Origin: Eukaryota sp. TZLM1-RC
Taxonomy: Eukaryota > Metamonada: BaSk clade
Length of the DNA stretch: 64,000 nucleotides
Assembly: GCA_040285825.1 (NCBI GenBank)
Contig: JAUPSS010000010.1
Coordinates: forward strand, 620,001 to 684,000
Direction of reading: 5' to 3'
Part shown: positions 54,521-64,000 of the stretch, piece by piece
Numbering within the stretch: the stretch's first letter is position 1
How the letters are laid out: each line of letters opens with the position of its first letter
Translations under genes and position numbers: made by a program
The notes under the pieces: generated by a model
Seen by the model: the letters and a program-made list of their open reading frames with translations, nothing else
Databases searched by the model: none
What the model was told of the DNA's origin: nothing

Positions 54521-55351
54521 TTACAGCAACGTGTTCCTCATTGCTTTGAACTTCTTGCAACTTCTTTCAGCCGATCTGCACAAAACATTTTGTCCAAAGA
54601 TTGTTGCTCTAATATCACCAACCACAATTTCAAATATTGAATCTTTTTTTGAAATTTTGACAATTTTATATTCATCTCCATCATCACACATCTTTGCAAT
54701 GAGAAAAACATTAGCTCGTTCCTCAATCAAAATTCCTCTCAATCCAATAACGGAAGGTACACGTGATCGCACAACAATCAAACTGGCACCATGCCAATCA
54801 AGTGTGATCAATTTTGAACTTATTGCCTGACTACTCTTGACTTCTTTCAATGATGACGTGGCATAATCCAACCATAAAGAATGCATTGAATTGGCAACTT
54901 TCTTGCAAATATTTTTTGGACAAGTCAAAAGTCCAGCTTCTCTTGCTAGTTTTGATGGAAGTTTCTTCCTTGGTTTCCCGTTATTGTTGGGGTTAGGATT
55001 GGTGATTTTGACATTATCCAGATAATAAGTCTTGTCCACAACACAATCATGGAATGTGGAGTTCTTGCTGGTGGAAGGTTCCTGGATAATGTTTTGAACA
55101 AGTTTTTCAACGGCTTGGACTGATGCTACATCTCTTTTTATCCGATTGTTTTCATCAATGGGTGAGATGTTCTTCTTTTTTAGAGGCGGAGGCTGGGTTT
55201 CCTGTGTTGTGTATGGAGTAGGTGTTGGCTTTGTTGATGTGGTGGCTTTTGTTGATGTGGTGTGAGATGAAAGGCGGTGAGTGGATGACGAAGTGGCTTT
55301 TGGTTTGCTTTGTGCTAGGATGTGCTGAAGGGCAGCTTTTCTGAAAACCAT
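54521..55351 (-). CDS. POP4: RNase P/MRP protein subunit POP4 (Rpp29)
   Basis: 276 residues. The C-terminal ~95 residues are diagnostic of Rpp29: LDWHGASLIVVRSRVPSVIG, GLRGILIEERANVF, VGDIRATIFGQNVLCR and SAERSCKKFKA, the Sm-like barrel that contacts the RNA and Rpp21. The preceding LWLDYATSSLKE corresponds to the family helix. The N-terminal ~110 residues are Ser/Thr/Lys/Pro-rich and low-complexity, as in other eukaryotic POP4 proteins. Acts in the nucleus/nucleolus in 5' tRNA maturation and pre-rRNA cleavage. No intron. Convergent with galE. The start is the first Met of the frame; a slightly longer alternative frame overlap is not convincing. Confidence 0.9.
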   Translation of the reverse strand: MVFRKAALQHILAQSKPKATSSSTHRLSSHTTSTKATTSTKPTPTPYTTQETQPPPLKKKNISPIDENNRIKRDVASVQAVEKLVQNIIQEPSTSKNSTFHDCVVDKTYYLDNVKITNPNPNNNGKPRKKLPSKLAREAGLLTCPKNICKKVANSMHSLWLDYATSSLKEVKSSQAISSKLITLDWHGASLIVVRSRVPSVIGLRGILIEERANVFLIAKMCDDGDEYKIVKISKKDSIFEIVVGDIRATIFGQNVLCRSAERSCKKFKAMRNTLL

Positions 55352-55446
55352 TCTTATGGATACTATCTATAAAAATAGAATGACCAAGGGAGACCAAATG
55401 TGTAAGATCTTTTTTGCCAAATACACTGAAGCAAATTCTTGTGTAA

Positions 55447-55800
55447 ATGAAAACTTTGATGTCCAATCTTATTTATGTCCCTTTGCTTTCTTTGCTCGTT
55501 TCTTTAGATAAGGCTGTTATGGCTTTCCTTGAGGATTTCAAGGTAGATGTAAAGGAAAGGACTGGAAGAATTTTCAATCGTGTTTACTGGCAAAACAGGA
55601 TTGTATTTTCTATTTTTAAGGGAATGGTAAAACTAATTTCTGATTCACTATCTTCTTTTGGGAAATTTTCTGGATCTTTAGCAATTAATCGTTTTGATGT
55701 AGGGGAGGCAGGTTTTGAGGATGTGGAGTTTTAATTGTGTATTTCATATTTGTTGTTGAATAAAAATAAATAAGATAAAAAAATCAAAGAAATTCTCTAA
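55447..55800 (+). pseudogene. RLE retrotransposon 3' fragment
   Basis: From about 55,495 it encodes LEDFKVDVKERTGRIFNRVYWQNRIVF..., matching the C-terminus of families C and E, through to a stop at 55,734, then a short UTR with AATAAAAATAAATAAG. Severely 5'-truncated. It sits between POP4 and the Fanzor fragments. Confidence 0.78.
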
Positions 55801-56039
55801 ATTTGTGGATTCATTTGAAAAAGTTCCTGTTCCTAAAGACAACCGTTAGAATGAGGGTCATGACTGTTTGTATCGGAGGATGAGGAGAACCCTTCTTCAG
55901 ACATAATGTTTGTGTTGAGTCAAAACACCTTTATTCAAATAATTTTATTCAAATAATTTTACCACAAATTTTGTAGTGGAAAACAAGGTCACAAACCTAA
56001 TCTTAATAAACAAGACAATGAACGTAATACTATAAAGGT

Positions 56040-56288
56040 CGACAAGCAGTTTCATGGGGTTTGAGGCAGTGTAATCAATGCAAAACGTTCTGGAATCGAG
56101 ATAACAATGCTGCTCTAGATATTCTGATGTTGGCTGAACACATTCTGGATGGAAGAGAGAGATCAGAGGTGTTTAAGAAACAACAGTCTCAAACCATTGT
56201 TGTTGAAATTACTGATGGCAGTCTAAAGGCTGCTGGAAAGGGTACTGAAGGTGCTGGTATAGCTATGTATAGTTTTGAAGTAACTTAA
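56040..56288 (+). pseudogene. Fanzor C-terminal fragment (FzC)
   Basis: RQCNQCKTFWNRDNNAALDIL is the last zinc-ribbon cysteine pair and the RuvC-III motif with its catalytic Asp, as in FzA (CKSCKSLWNRDRKASLN). It runs on for ~55 residues (to 56,288). Nothing upstream in this frame is recognisably Fanzor; 55,800-56,040 is non-coding. So only the 3' end survives. It differs from both FzA and the FzB pair, hence a third lineage. Confidence 0.75.
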
Positions 56289-56828
56289 GAAATCAAGCTT
56301 TTGTCTATTTAGGTTGGTTCTTAGGAGAAAGGCCAAGAGCGAATGTGGTTAGCGTACTATTAATAGTTAGGAACGAGACAATTGTAGGTGTAAGGGAGTC
56401 AGAAATGTTGTTTCCGCTGACGTTGAGGGAAATTAAGGACACAGGACAAGACAGGATAGTAGAGGTACCAGGGTCACGAAGGAGGTTGTGAATGTTGTCC
56501 TGTCAAGAGTCATTGTTAGGTTGAGTGGTTTCTATTTCAAGATTAAAGAAGTGTCAAGTTGATCCCATTATGAAAATATACTCTATACGAACTCATTGAA
56601 ACAACACGTTTTCTTGATTGGATATGCTAATGTTATCATCTAAAAAACTCCTTCAACTGTAACCTTTTCACGAAAGAAAATAGTTGCGGCAGCTTAAATA
56701 TCACGTATTATAGTGTTTAATTATCATTTTGCTCAGGCTTTGTATTTGTATAGATGTAAGAAGTTGTGAATAAATCAAATTTGTATTGTTGACTGTCTGA
56801 TCTTTTCTCGACTGACATATTTACCCCA
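56289..56828. other. Stretch between FzC fragment and FzB2
   Basis: 540 bases without protein-coding features. Contains the 3' flank of FzC and the presumed 5' flank of FzB2; TTTACCCCA precedes the FzB2 start. Confidence 0.45.
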
Positions 56829-58747
56829 ATGGCAAATCCAGAGTTGCCACGTCGAGGGCGTGTACTCCCCTGGGAGGTTTACCGTCGTGAGCAACCAATA
56901 AATGACAGCAAGACGACAGTTCCAACAAGTGCTGCTCAGTTCTTCTCTACTGCAGCTCTTGTTTCAATGGAAAGACAGTTTCGCTATATTCAAACTGTCA
57001 CTGTGCCTACTGCCCGGTTAGCACAGCTGTTCGTCCTGCAGTATCCGGAAATGGCTTTCTGGTTATATCAACAACAGTTTTGGTATCAATGTCAAGACTT
57101 TGTAATGGTACCTCATCCGACTGTAAGACGCCCATTCGAGAATCATATGGAAGTGTACCGCCCACTATATGATGTCTCTTTCCGACCTGGCTGGCCGTTT
57201 CCTCCTATTGGCTTTCAGAAGGGAACCGACAACTGGTGCCACTCTGACATTAGCAGCTTTCGCGCACTGCAAATGGCGAACAGCTTTTGTCAAATACTTA
57301 CTGATGGCCCTGTCTCCTGGAAGCTGAACTTCTTCCGGACAATGGATACCTTCTTTGAGTGCCCTTGCCCAAAGAAATATTCTTCATTAGTGGTGAACAC
57401 GACTGCAGCCACTATTCCTGACTCTTTGCGCGCATGGTTTGATGAAGGTCACCATGAGTACATAATGGACCTATTTATTCAGCAGGTTGCCGACCCTCAT
57501 CGTTTTGACGCTATGTTGATGCTCGACAATGTTAATCTCAATCCAGACAACATCACCTTCTTATTCACTGCTGAGCTAAATATTTTATTCTTTCTGGAAA
57601 ATATTGCATCTGACACCATGCGAAGAAATGCCGTGTCCCCATCCCCCAGTTATTCACCTGGCTTTATCTCTTTTAGTCAACAACTGGAAAAGCATTTTCT
57701 CTCTTTTAATGCCAACCGCTGTCTGCTGAAAGATCCGTTTGCCTTTTTCAGAAAAAAGAAGTATCTGCCTTACACAATCAGTTCAGATGCTGTTTCAATC
57801 CGCTTCACTTTTTCTTTTGCCCCCAAAAAAAATAAGAATCGCCGGACAGCCAGAGAATTGGCAACCACCATAGCCAGTGGTTAACTCGATATACCTGCAA
57901 AGAGTCGAAAGCGAAACTCTAGACTTCAACAACAGGTCCGTCCAAGGCAACGTCGAAGAACTGACGACGCCTATGAGCCTCCACCAGTTGATCCAATTGA
58001 ACATTCATTTTGTGCAATTGAATCTAATCACAAAAATTTGTGTGGTTATTCAAATTTTGTGGATCAAGAATTGATAATAACAATGTTGATCATCAACTTT
58101 CGTGCCTTGTTCTGAATCCAAACGCAAAGAAGATCATTCACTCCCCGGTCCTGACCCATGCATCACCAAATTGCTATTTTGCTAAGAATTTACACAAATA
58201 TCTTAATGAAATAGCAATGCCTTTGATGTGGGTACCGACACAGGAAGAAATCAGCAATCCCGACTTCCGTCCGAGAACTATACTAGACCAACTGCTAATA
58301 TATGGAGATCGCCGAGCCCTGCGCCGCAACAAGTTTGATTTCTTTATAAGAAGGCAAAAAAGGATAATGGGATTAATTGAAAAAATTAAACTAATGGCTA
58401 ATGGAAGAGAAACCATAATTTGGTTTGGTAGTGGAGGTGATGGGCCATCAAGACAATCTGTGAAAACCCCAAGGAAGCGCTTTTTGAAGGAGATTCAGAA
58501 AGATTTTACATATGTGAAGCCTAATGGAGATGAATTCTACACATCTGCCAAAATGAATTGCTGTAAGGTATTCAATCAAAAGTTGTATCACGATGATGGG
58601 ATGGTGCACAATGAAAAGTTTGTTTGCAATCAATGTCAGACACTCTGGTCGAGGGACATCTCGGCTTCCAGAAACCAGCTGGAGATTGCCATAAGTGAGC
58701 ACTACTACAATGAAAGACCTGAGGCGTTCCGGAGACCACGTAGATAA
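56829..58747 (+). pseudogene. Fanzor-type RNA-guided nuclease, best preserved (FzB2)
   Basis: Only two interruptions over ~1.9 kb: a TAA at 57,882-57,884 and one frame change near 58,060-58,080. Segments: 56,829-57,884 (351 residues; helical N-terminal half, then SSDAVSIRFTFSF), 57,885-58,075 in the same frame (basic RPRQRRR, then FCAIESNHKNLCGY at the RuvC-I position), and 58,074-58,747 (RRNKFDFFIRRQKRI, TIIWFGSGGDGPSRQS = RuvC-II, GDEFYTSAKMNCC, CNQCQTLWSRDISASRN = zinc ribbon and RuvC-III). Total about 640 residues, usual for Fanzor1-type proteins. The RuvC-I Asp is Glu here; the first zinc cysteine pair is CC, not CxxC. Family role: RNA-guided DNA cutting, often carried by transposons. 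Catalytic competence is doubtful. Confidence 0.8.
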
Positions 58748-58764
58748 GTGTTTTTCCATGTATT

Positions 58765-58833
58765 GCGTACCTGTACGCGTATTGTGATGTTGCTACTTTA
58801 ACTATCATTTGATCGTGATATCATATAGTGATA
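58765..58833 (+). other. Hairpins downstream of FzB2
   Basis: GCGTA/TACGC stem (58,765-58,778) starts 17 nt after the stop codon; a second imperfect stem, CTATCA...TGATAG with inner TGAT/ATCA, spans about 58,800-58,833. The first has the same position relative to the gene as the hairpin after FzB1. Candidate portion of a guide RNA scaffold or a transposon end; inference. Confidence 0.38.
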
Positions 58834-60284
58834 GAACTAAAGTAAGCTTAACGTCTATCAAGATTGCATGAATTGGTCAAAAGCCAGAAGTGCGTTTTGA
58901 TAGAAATTCACAGTAGAGGTGCCATGTCATTGCCAATTTCATCTTGACGAGTTCATTATGTAAACTCTTCACATTACCATTTCATATAAACTCTTCTTAT
59001 TTGTGGCTTAAGATCGTCTAGATCCCACTTCATTGCATCATTTTGTTTCTGAGGTGTTGTTGTAGATCTTTCAAAAATGCATCGAATATTCTCTCATCAC
59101 TATCCATAAAAAGTAACCCTCTTGTTGCTGTATCGGTTTCTTCTAGTTATGTTTATTATCATTATTACTTGTTATGTTCTTTTGCGCTCTTCTTTCTACC
59201 ATCGCAACGTAATAGGTGTTGTTATCCTCAAGATACTCTTTGTCTAGATCATCTCCTCTTTGCCAATCCCTTTGAATGTCCCTTTTAGACTTCTTTTCAG
59301 CATTACCATCTGTTTTAATGATTTGAACACAACCTTACCTTTTGGTCTGTGTCTGTTTTATTTTCGTTTTATATAGAAGGTCTCGTATCTCTTAATTAGT
59401 TACTGGTTGTTCTGTATTTAAAGTCTAGGTTCTTCTTTATTGAACAAAATTATACCATAGCCATTTCAATATTGTTGTTTCTACTATGTTTACCCCTCTT
59501 TTTTGGTTAACTTGACTTTTTGCTGTCTGAATTGATCTTCCTCTACCATCAGTGGCCCACTGTCAGGGAAAGTCAAGAAAATTCATGTTGCAAAAGATTG
59601 TCTCTTCTTATAGTAATTCATAGAATGCGAAATTGGCAAATCCTTGGCTTTACATAAAGTACAATTTTCAGATGATTCACCAAACAATAAAGGAACTTTC
59701 AGCAATGGAATAATTTTATTATTTGCAGGCTTGTATAAAGGCTTCGAAGGCATTGTCGTCAAAAAGCGATGTGTATTTTTGCAATGTATTCAATGAAAAG
59801 AGATTTTTTGAAGAATTATCCAATGTATGCACAAAGTTGCTCCTGTTTCCTTCTTTCCATCAACAGTTAGTTTTTGCAAAAGTCAAGATAAGAAGTCAAA
59901 ATTTTAAAGAAATCAAAATTTTGCACTAAATTTCTTTGAAATGAATTTGACATCAATTGCAAAACGATTGAACACATTTTGAAATAAAAATTTCTCAGAA
60001 TCATCTAATTATAAATCAAAAGTAATAACAGCAGACAATAATGAAAGAGCATAGGCAATATCACAAAGACTTGCCCAACTACTGATCCCAATTGCACCTA
60101 GATTACATGTAATGAAATTGATTCTTTATATGAAAAAAAACCAACGAGTCCTAACAAGTAAGTCAAAAATTCAGCATGACATAAAGAACAATTCAACAAA
60201 CTGATATTAAGATTCATTGTTCTGCACCAATACATTACTTCAATTACTTTAGTTTCAATTACTTTTCGATTACTTTAGTTTCAA
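58834..60284. other. Stretch without a recognised gene
   Basis: AT-rich; 59,043-59,288 and 59,723-59,929 are short open frames with no recognisable features. Near 60,236-60,297 a TTACTTTAGTTTCAATTA sequence repeats three times in tandem just before the 3' end of the reverse-strand RT. Confidence 0.45.
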
Positions 60285-61171
60285 TTACATTACTTTAGAG
60301 TTCATACAATTTTTTATCATTAAAAGTAGATTTTGTATATTTAAATTTGAATTTTTTGGTAATAGAAAAAGTACTTCATTTTTGATTTTTTCTTCTTCTG
60401 AAAACTTGAATTCAAAAGCATCATCAGTAAGTGGTACATTCAACGCTTCAAAATTTTGATTGATATTGAAAATTTTGGTTTTTCTATTATTAACTTCATG
60501 GTTGATTTCCTCACATAAATCAACCTTTTTGTTTAAAATTGGTTCAACCAGATATCTTTTTTGGATTAGTATATAAGTATCATCAGCATAAGCTATTGCC
60601 TTTACTCCTGTCCAACTATTCATTATTTTGAGAAAGCCCAAACTACCAAGACAATAGAGAAATGATGACATATTATCACCTTGCTCCACACCATTTAAAC
60701 TATCAATAATTTTAGTTCTAAAAAATAAGTTGGAAGGTCTGGCATAAGACCAATTATAAAATGCAAAAGATTTAGGGTAACTATCTGCTTTTCAATGTCT
60801 AAGCAGACGACCAAGATACGGAACTCACTGCTGTAAATGTTAGAGTATCGTTTTTGATACGATAGATGTTTATGCAAAATTAAGGAGAAACTATTTGAAC
60901 ACTAAAAAACAACTACCTACCAACATTGACGATCTTCTCTTTTCTTTTAAAGTATATAATTAAACGCACTGTGGCATTTAAAGCTATTCTTCAAAATGAT
61001 ACAACTAATTTCATCTGCTACCTCATTCCATCCAAATTGGCCAAAAAGTATCTTTGTTTCAGTGTAAAAACCCCAAGGGACATTGTAAACAAAAGGTACA
61101 ATTTCGCTTATTAAATTTAATTCTTTCAAAATTGAATTTTTTGAAAGCTTGTCAGAATATATTTTCAACAA
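60285..61171 (-). pseudogene. Reverse transcriptase of a different non-LTR lineage
   Basis: Reverse strand. 60,689-60,285 encodes EQGDNMSSFLYCLGSLGFL (RT motif 4, QGD) and AIAYADDTYILI (YADD site), with ~80 residues of thumb. Upstream at 60,877-60,760, LVVCLDIEKQIVTLNLLHF is a likely motif 3 (DxxK); 61,171-60,947 (VPWGFYTETKILFGQFGW) is further upstream in other frames. Motif wording (AYADDT, EQGDNMSS) differs from families A-E, and no RLE domain follows. Frame changes at about 60,692 and 60,880 break it. The clade is unassigned; a DIRS- or LINE-type origin are both possible. Confidence 0.68.
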
Positions 61172-61431
61172 CGTATTATTCCATTAATTATCATAACCTC
61201 CAACTATGGTAACATCAGGTACAAAATTTGTTGCAGTTTAAAAGTCATCAACACGAACAAACTTATTTCAAACAAATTTAAATTTCTTCTCAGATTCAAA
61301 ATCATTTAATTCAGTGATAAAATGATTCTCTTCGTCGTGTCGTTTTGTAAACATCCTAGAGATCTGTCTACATTGAAACGAGTGATTTAAGCTATGATTA
61401 TTTAAGCCATGATCTGAGGACTACACTTGTC

Positions 61432-61677
61432 TTGTGTCCCCATTGTGGTTCTGTTGTTCTCTCCATTGCAAACCACATTGCCAAAACAAAATGTGCGAAA
61501 GAACATATTTATTCACATTTGACTTTGTTTTTTGATTCTTCAAAGTCGAAAAAGAAGACTACTCAATTTAATTCGTTTCACTCTGCCACAGATTCAAATC
61601 GAAAAAGTATCCAATCTGAGTCAGTTGATTTGGTTACTGACCCCAATACCTTTTCATTCACTCCTCAGAAGCTTTAA
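61432..61677 (+). CDS. Small ORF with C2HC zinc-finger-like motif
   Basis: 81 residues. CPHCGSVVLSIANHIAKTKC near the N-terminus fits a CX2CX9HX5C finger, followed by Ser/Thr/Lys-rich sequence. Such fingers occur at the N-terminus of R2-like and other retrotransposon proteins, so this may be the 5' end of a broken element; the following frame (about 61,690-61,915) reads TNGSKTRVWKYYICN and is also open. No confident assignment. Confidence 0.45.
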   Translation: MCPHCGSVVLSIANHIAKTKCAKEHIYSHLTLFFDSSKSKKKTTQFNSFHSATDSNRKSIQSESVDLVTDPNTFSFTPQKL

Positions 61678-61679
61678 TT

Positions 61680-62650
61680 TACACTAATGGATCAAAAACC
61701 AGGGTTTGGAAATATTACATTTGCAATGTATTCATTACCATAGGGTATCAGTACAATAATATTGCGTGGTTACCAAACAAATACAGTATGATTGTTGGTA
61801 TTGTACTGGAATGTATTGACAGACATTTAAACCATGATGAAAATACCCAAATCAGCGTGAACATTATATATAATAAAATCAAAACACAAAAATACCCATT
61901 AATATGGTTATTCTGAGTTCGGGGGAAGAAAGATCTCAATTTGAAGATCAAAAGTATAACTGTTGATGTGTCTACTCGTATGCATTCTGCAAATTTGATG
62001 CCAGAAGCTAATGTATAAAAAGTGGATGCTGTTGACAATACCACTACTTACACTGAGGATAAAACCGCCAAAAAGAAACGTTTCACTGACAATGAATCAG
62101 GCGAATTCCGAGAGGTGAAAAAATTCTTACGTGACTTTTCTTAAGTAACAAAAGGATTGTGTCAAACAAACAACAGTACAACTTCGTTTTATGCGATCCA
62201 CTTGATCCAGATAATTAAAACAATGTGTTTGCACATGCAGAGTAAGTTTGATGATTATCTTCCCCATGTTTATAACTTTTCGTAGTATGTTTCAGTTATT
62301 ATAGACCCTAAAATTAATAGAGACAATGTAGCTGAACTGCTAATCAACAATTTGTACCATCAGGGTCTGGAATACGTGTCAGAAAGTGACTGTACTGGCT
62401 GTTGTGAGGAGAAAGCTAAAGAAACCAAAAAGAAAGGCAGTTCATTGATATTAGCTCGTTTTCGACTGCAATTGAGCAATATTAAATTTGCAATTAAATA
62501 AATGATTCAGATTGATAAGCTGACCTCAACGACAAATCAAATCATTTGGCACACTGCATGGCCACAGAAAACACCTCATTCTTAGTGCAGTTGTCGATTG
62601 ATGATCACTTAATAATAAACCATATACATTTGGAATCTGGGAAATGAGAC
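61680..62650 (+). other. Broken coding-like region
   Basis: Open segments without start codons: 61,690-61,915, 61,925-62,020 and 62,302-62,502 (IIDPKINRDNVAELLINNLY, CTGCCEEKAKETKKKG, then a TAA). They look like one decayed gene, perhaps of the same element as the zinc-finger ORF, but I recognise no family. Confidence 0.35.
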
Positions 62651-62659
62651 AACTTGAGC

Positions 62660-64000
62660 TACTTTCCTTAAGATTAATTAAAAAGTTGCAAAACCGGAAT
62701 TTTTTTGTTTAGTCAAACTAAGACGAACAGTAAAATCCAGGTTTTCAAAAACTTTTAATATCTTTTTTCTGCAATTTAGCATATGCAAATCTTAAGGAAA
62801 CCAAACTTCTGGGTGGAATTTCTTGAATATCGGCAGGAAAGCATTTGGACCAGATGTGAGGAGAAAGGCATTCAATTTCATTATGCAAAAACAACAAATA
62901 CAATCAGTCACTAACACGATGTTCTATTGAATGTTGGTTTTCAGGAAAACGTTTCAAACATTTATTCATTTGCATCCACCAATAATTGCAGCTTTACACA
63001 AATATTTAAATTTCTGAAAATCTATATTTCCCAATTCTGTGCTACAAAAAATATGACTGCGTAAAAAAGAAGATTCAATATCAAGCAAATTAGCCAAAAA
63101 CTTGGTTCTTAATTCGTCAAAAATTCTGCAAAAATTTCAATTTCTGGATATTTTTGTTTTAATTCACACATTAAAGGATGAATAGCGAGGCGCAAGAACA
63201 AAGGACCTAATGGATCACCTTGTTTAACACCAGATGATGATACAAGATTAAATTCCTCATATACAAGTGTTGATTGAGAATCGTAAAAAATTTAAAAAAA
63301 TTCAGCTTCTGGGAAATGAGTTTGCAGCAAGGGCAATGTTGATGACCTCTTGGAAGCATAAAGAGCGTTTTTGAAATCTAAATTAAAAATATAATTTGAA
63401 TTAAAGAAAAGATCAGAAAATAGGGCCGAAGAAGATGCTCCATCAACTGTTTTAACACCAAATTGAAAACGACTAAAAAAATCTTTATCTTTTTTACCAA
63501 TCCTACCAAAAACAGCAGAAGTAAGAATACGAGACAATGATTCTCCATTTGCAATTGGTCTTATTTTCGTTTCGTTGTTTTTAAAGCAATTAAGCGTGAA
63601 CTGGTCATTTCAGATTGAAGCTTCATTTTTAATGTTAAAATTTGATTAGAAAAAGAAACCAAAACATCAATGCATTCAAGACATTGATTCATTGTTGATT
63701 TTAACAAATCAAAGGTTATTTTCAAAGGTCCAAGCGCTTTTCCAGAGGGTAAATTGTTAATTAATTTAGATGTTTCATCATTGGTTAGGGGATTCTGCTC
63801 CCAATAATTAACATTATTAGGTTTGGGGCACTTAAAAGCTTCAACAGGATGTAGACTTTTAAGCTGAGCAATAATGTTTTCATTACAGTCAGCAAGTTTT
63901 GATGAAAACAAACATTGCCTAGCGGAACCAAAACGTTTTTTGAAAGATAACTTGCGAACAATTTTTTCTTTTTCATGATAGAAGGACGAAATTTTGGTTT
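62660..64000 (-). mobile_element. Family B-like RLE retrotransposon, right-edge copy
   Basis: Reverse strand, runs off the right edge. From the edge inward: 63,911-63,561 (NLPSGKALGPLKITFDLLKS, the RT motif 0-1 region; SEMTSSRLIAL), 63,537-63,292 (SRILTSAVFGRIGKKDKDFF, FNLDFKNALYASKRSS), the QGDPLGP region near 63,210-63,190, then a linker with WSKCFPADIQEIPPRSLVSL at about 62,860-62,790. The YMDD region at about 63,170-63,080 has been lost or degraded. Related to B1 (9,231-10,511) with moderate divergence. No RLE domain is seen before 62,660. Confidence 0.8.

Noticed and set aside
57882-57884. Intron to remove the TAA in FzB2 (GTGGTT...CAAAG)
   Set aside because: It would be 26 nt, end in AAG and not TAG, and shift the frame of the downstream RuvC-I segment.

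Overview
The window looks like AT-rich nuclear DNA of a unicellular eukaryote. Evidence: two host genes carry spliceosomal introns of only 32-35 nt (GT...TAG); the proteins are eukaryote-specific (Ariadne-type RBR ubiquitin ligase, nuclear cap-binding CBP20, RNase P/MRP subunit POP4/Rpp29, a Prm10/ThrE-type transporter); TAA, TAG and TGA all behave as stops. I cannot name the species. More than half of the window is mobile DNA, much of it broken by frameshifts. Many frameshifts sit in homopolymers, so part of the damage may be assembly error.

1-12,355: copies of a non-LTR retrotransposon (family A) with a YADD reverse transcriptase (RT), a C-terminal CxC...H...C zinc motif and a restriction-like endonuclease (RLE), in both orientations and abutting (AAAT)n arrays up to 1.2 kb. 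A second family (B, YMDD) is wedged among them. 12,370-22,940: a 3,486-bp unit repeated about 2.7 times in tandem, followed by a ~1.04-kb inverted copy. The unit holds RLE family C, an antisense family B fragment carrying a 367-bp SINE-like insert with 13-bp target duplications, and the chromodomain/3' LTR end of a Ty3/gypsy chromovirus. 23,040-26,915: a decayed Ty3/gypsy element (gag, protease, RT, RNase H).

28,015-31,010: host genes (RBR ligase; CBP20). 31,242-36,945: two decayed Fanzor (eukaryotic TnpB-like RNA-guided nuclease) genes, the second directly behind a B-family DNA polymerase exonuclease remnant. 37,173-39,591: a coiled-coil protein and a ThrE/Prm10-like transporter with three introns. 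41,026-42,512: a deletion-derived LTR element (94/96-bp LTRs, TSD CCAA). 43,551-44,396: a single-pass membrane protein. 45,606-49,282: a second LTR element (126-bp LTRs, TSD CTTA) with gag-like, integrase and chromodomain remnants and a nested RLE element. 49,825-55,351: WD-repeat protein, UDP-glucose 4-epimerase, POP4. 55,447-58,747: RLE fragment, a third Fanzor fragment and the best preserved Fanzor. 60,285-64,000: a different RT lineage and a family B copy running off the right edge.

The host genes share no evident pathway; they are islands of housekeeping genes (ubiquitination, RNA processing, sugar-nucleotide metabolism, transport) in a transposon-rich background. The most notable content is the Fanzor cluster, with one paralogous pair apparently lacking the RuvC-I aspartate and followed by 3' hairpins, and the RLE elements intimately tied to TAAA microsatellites.
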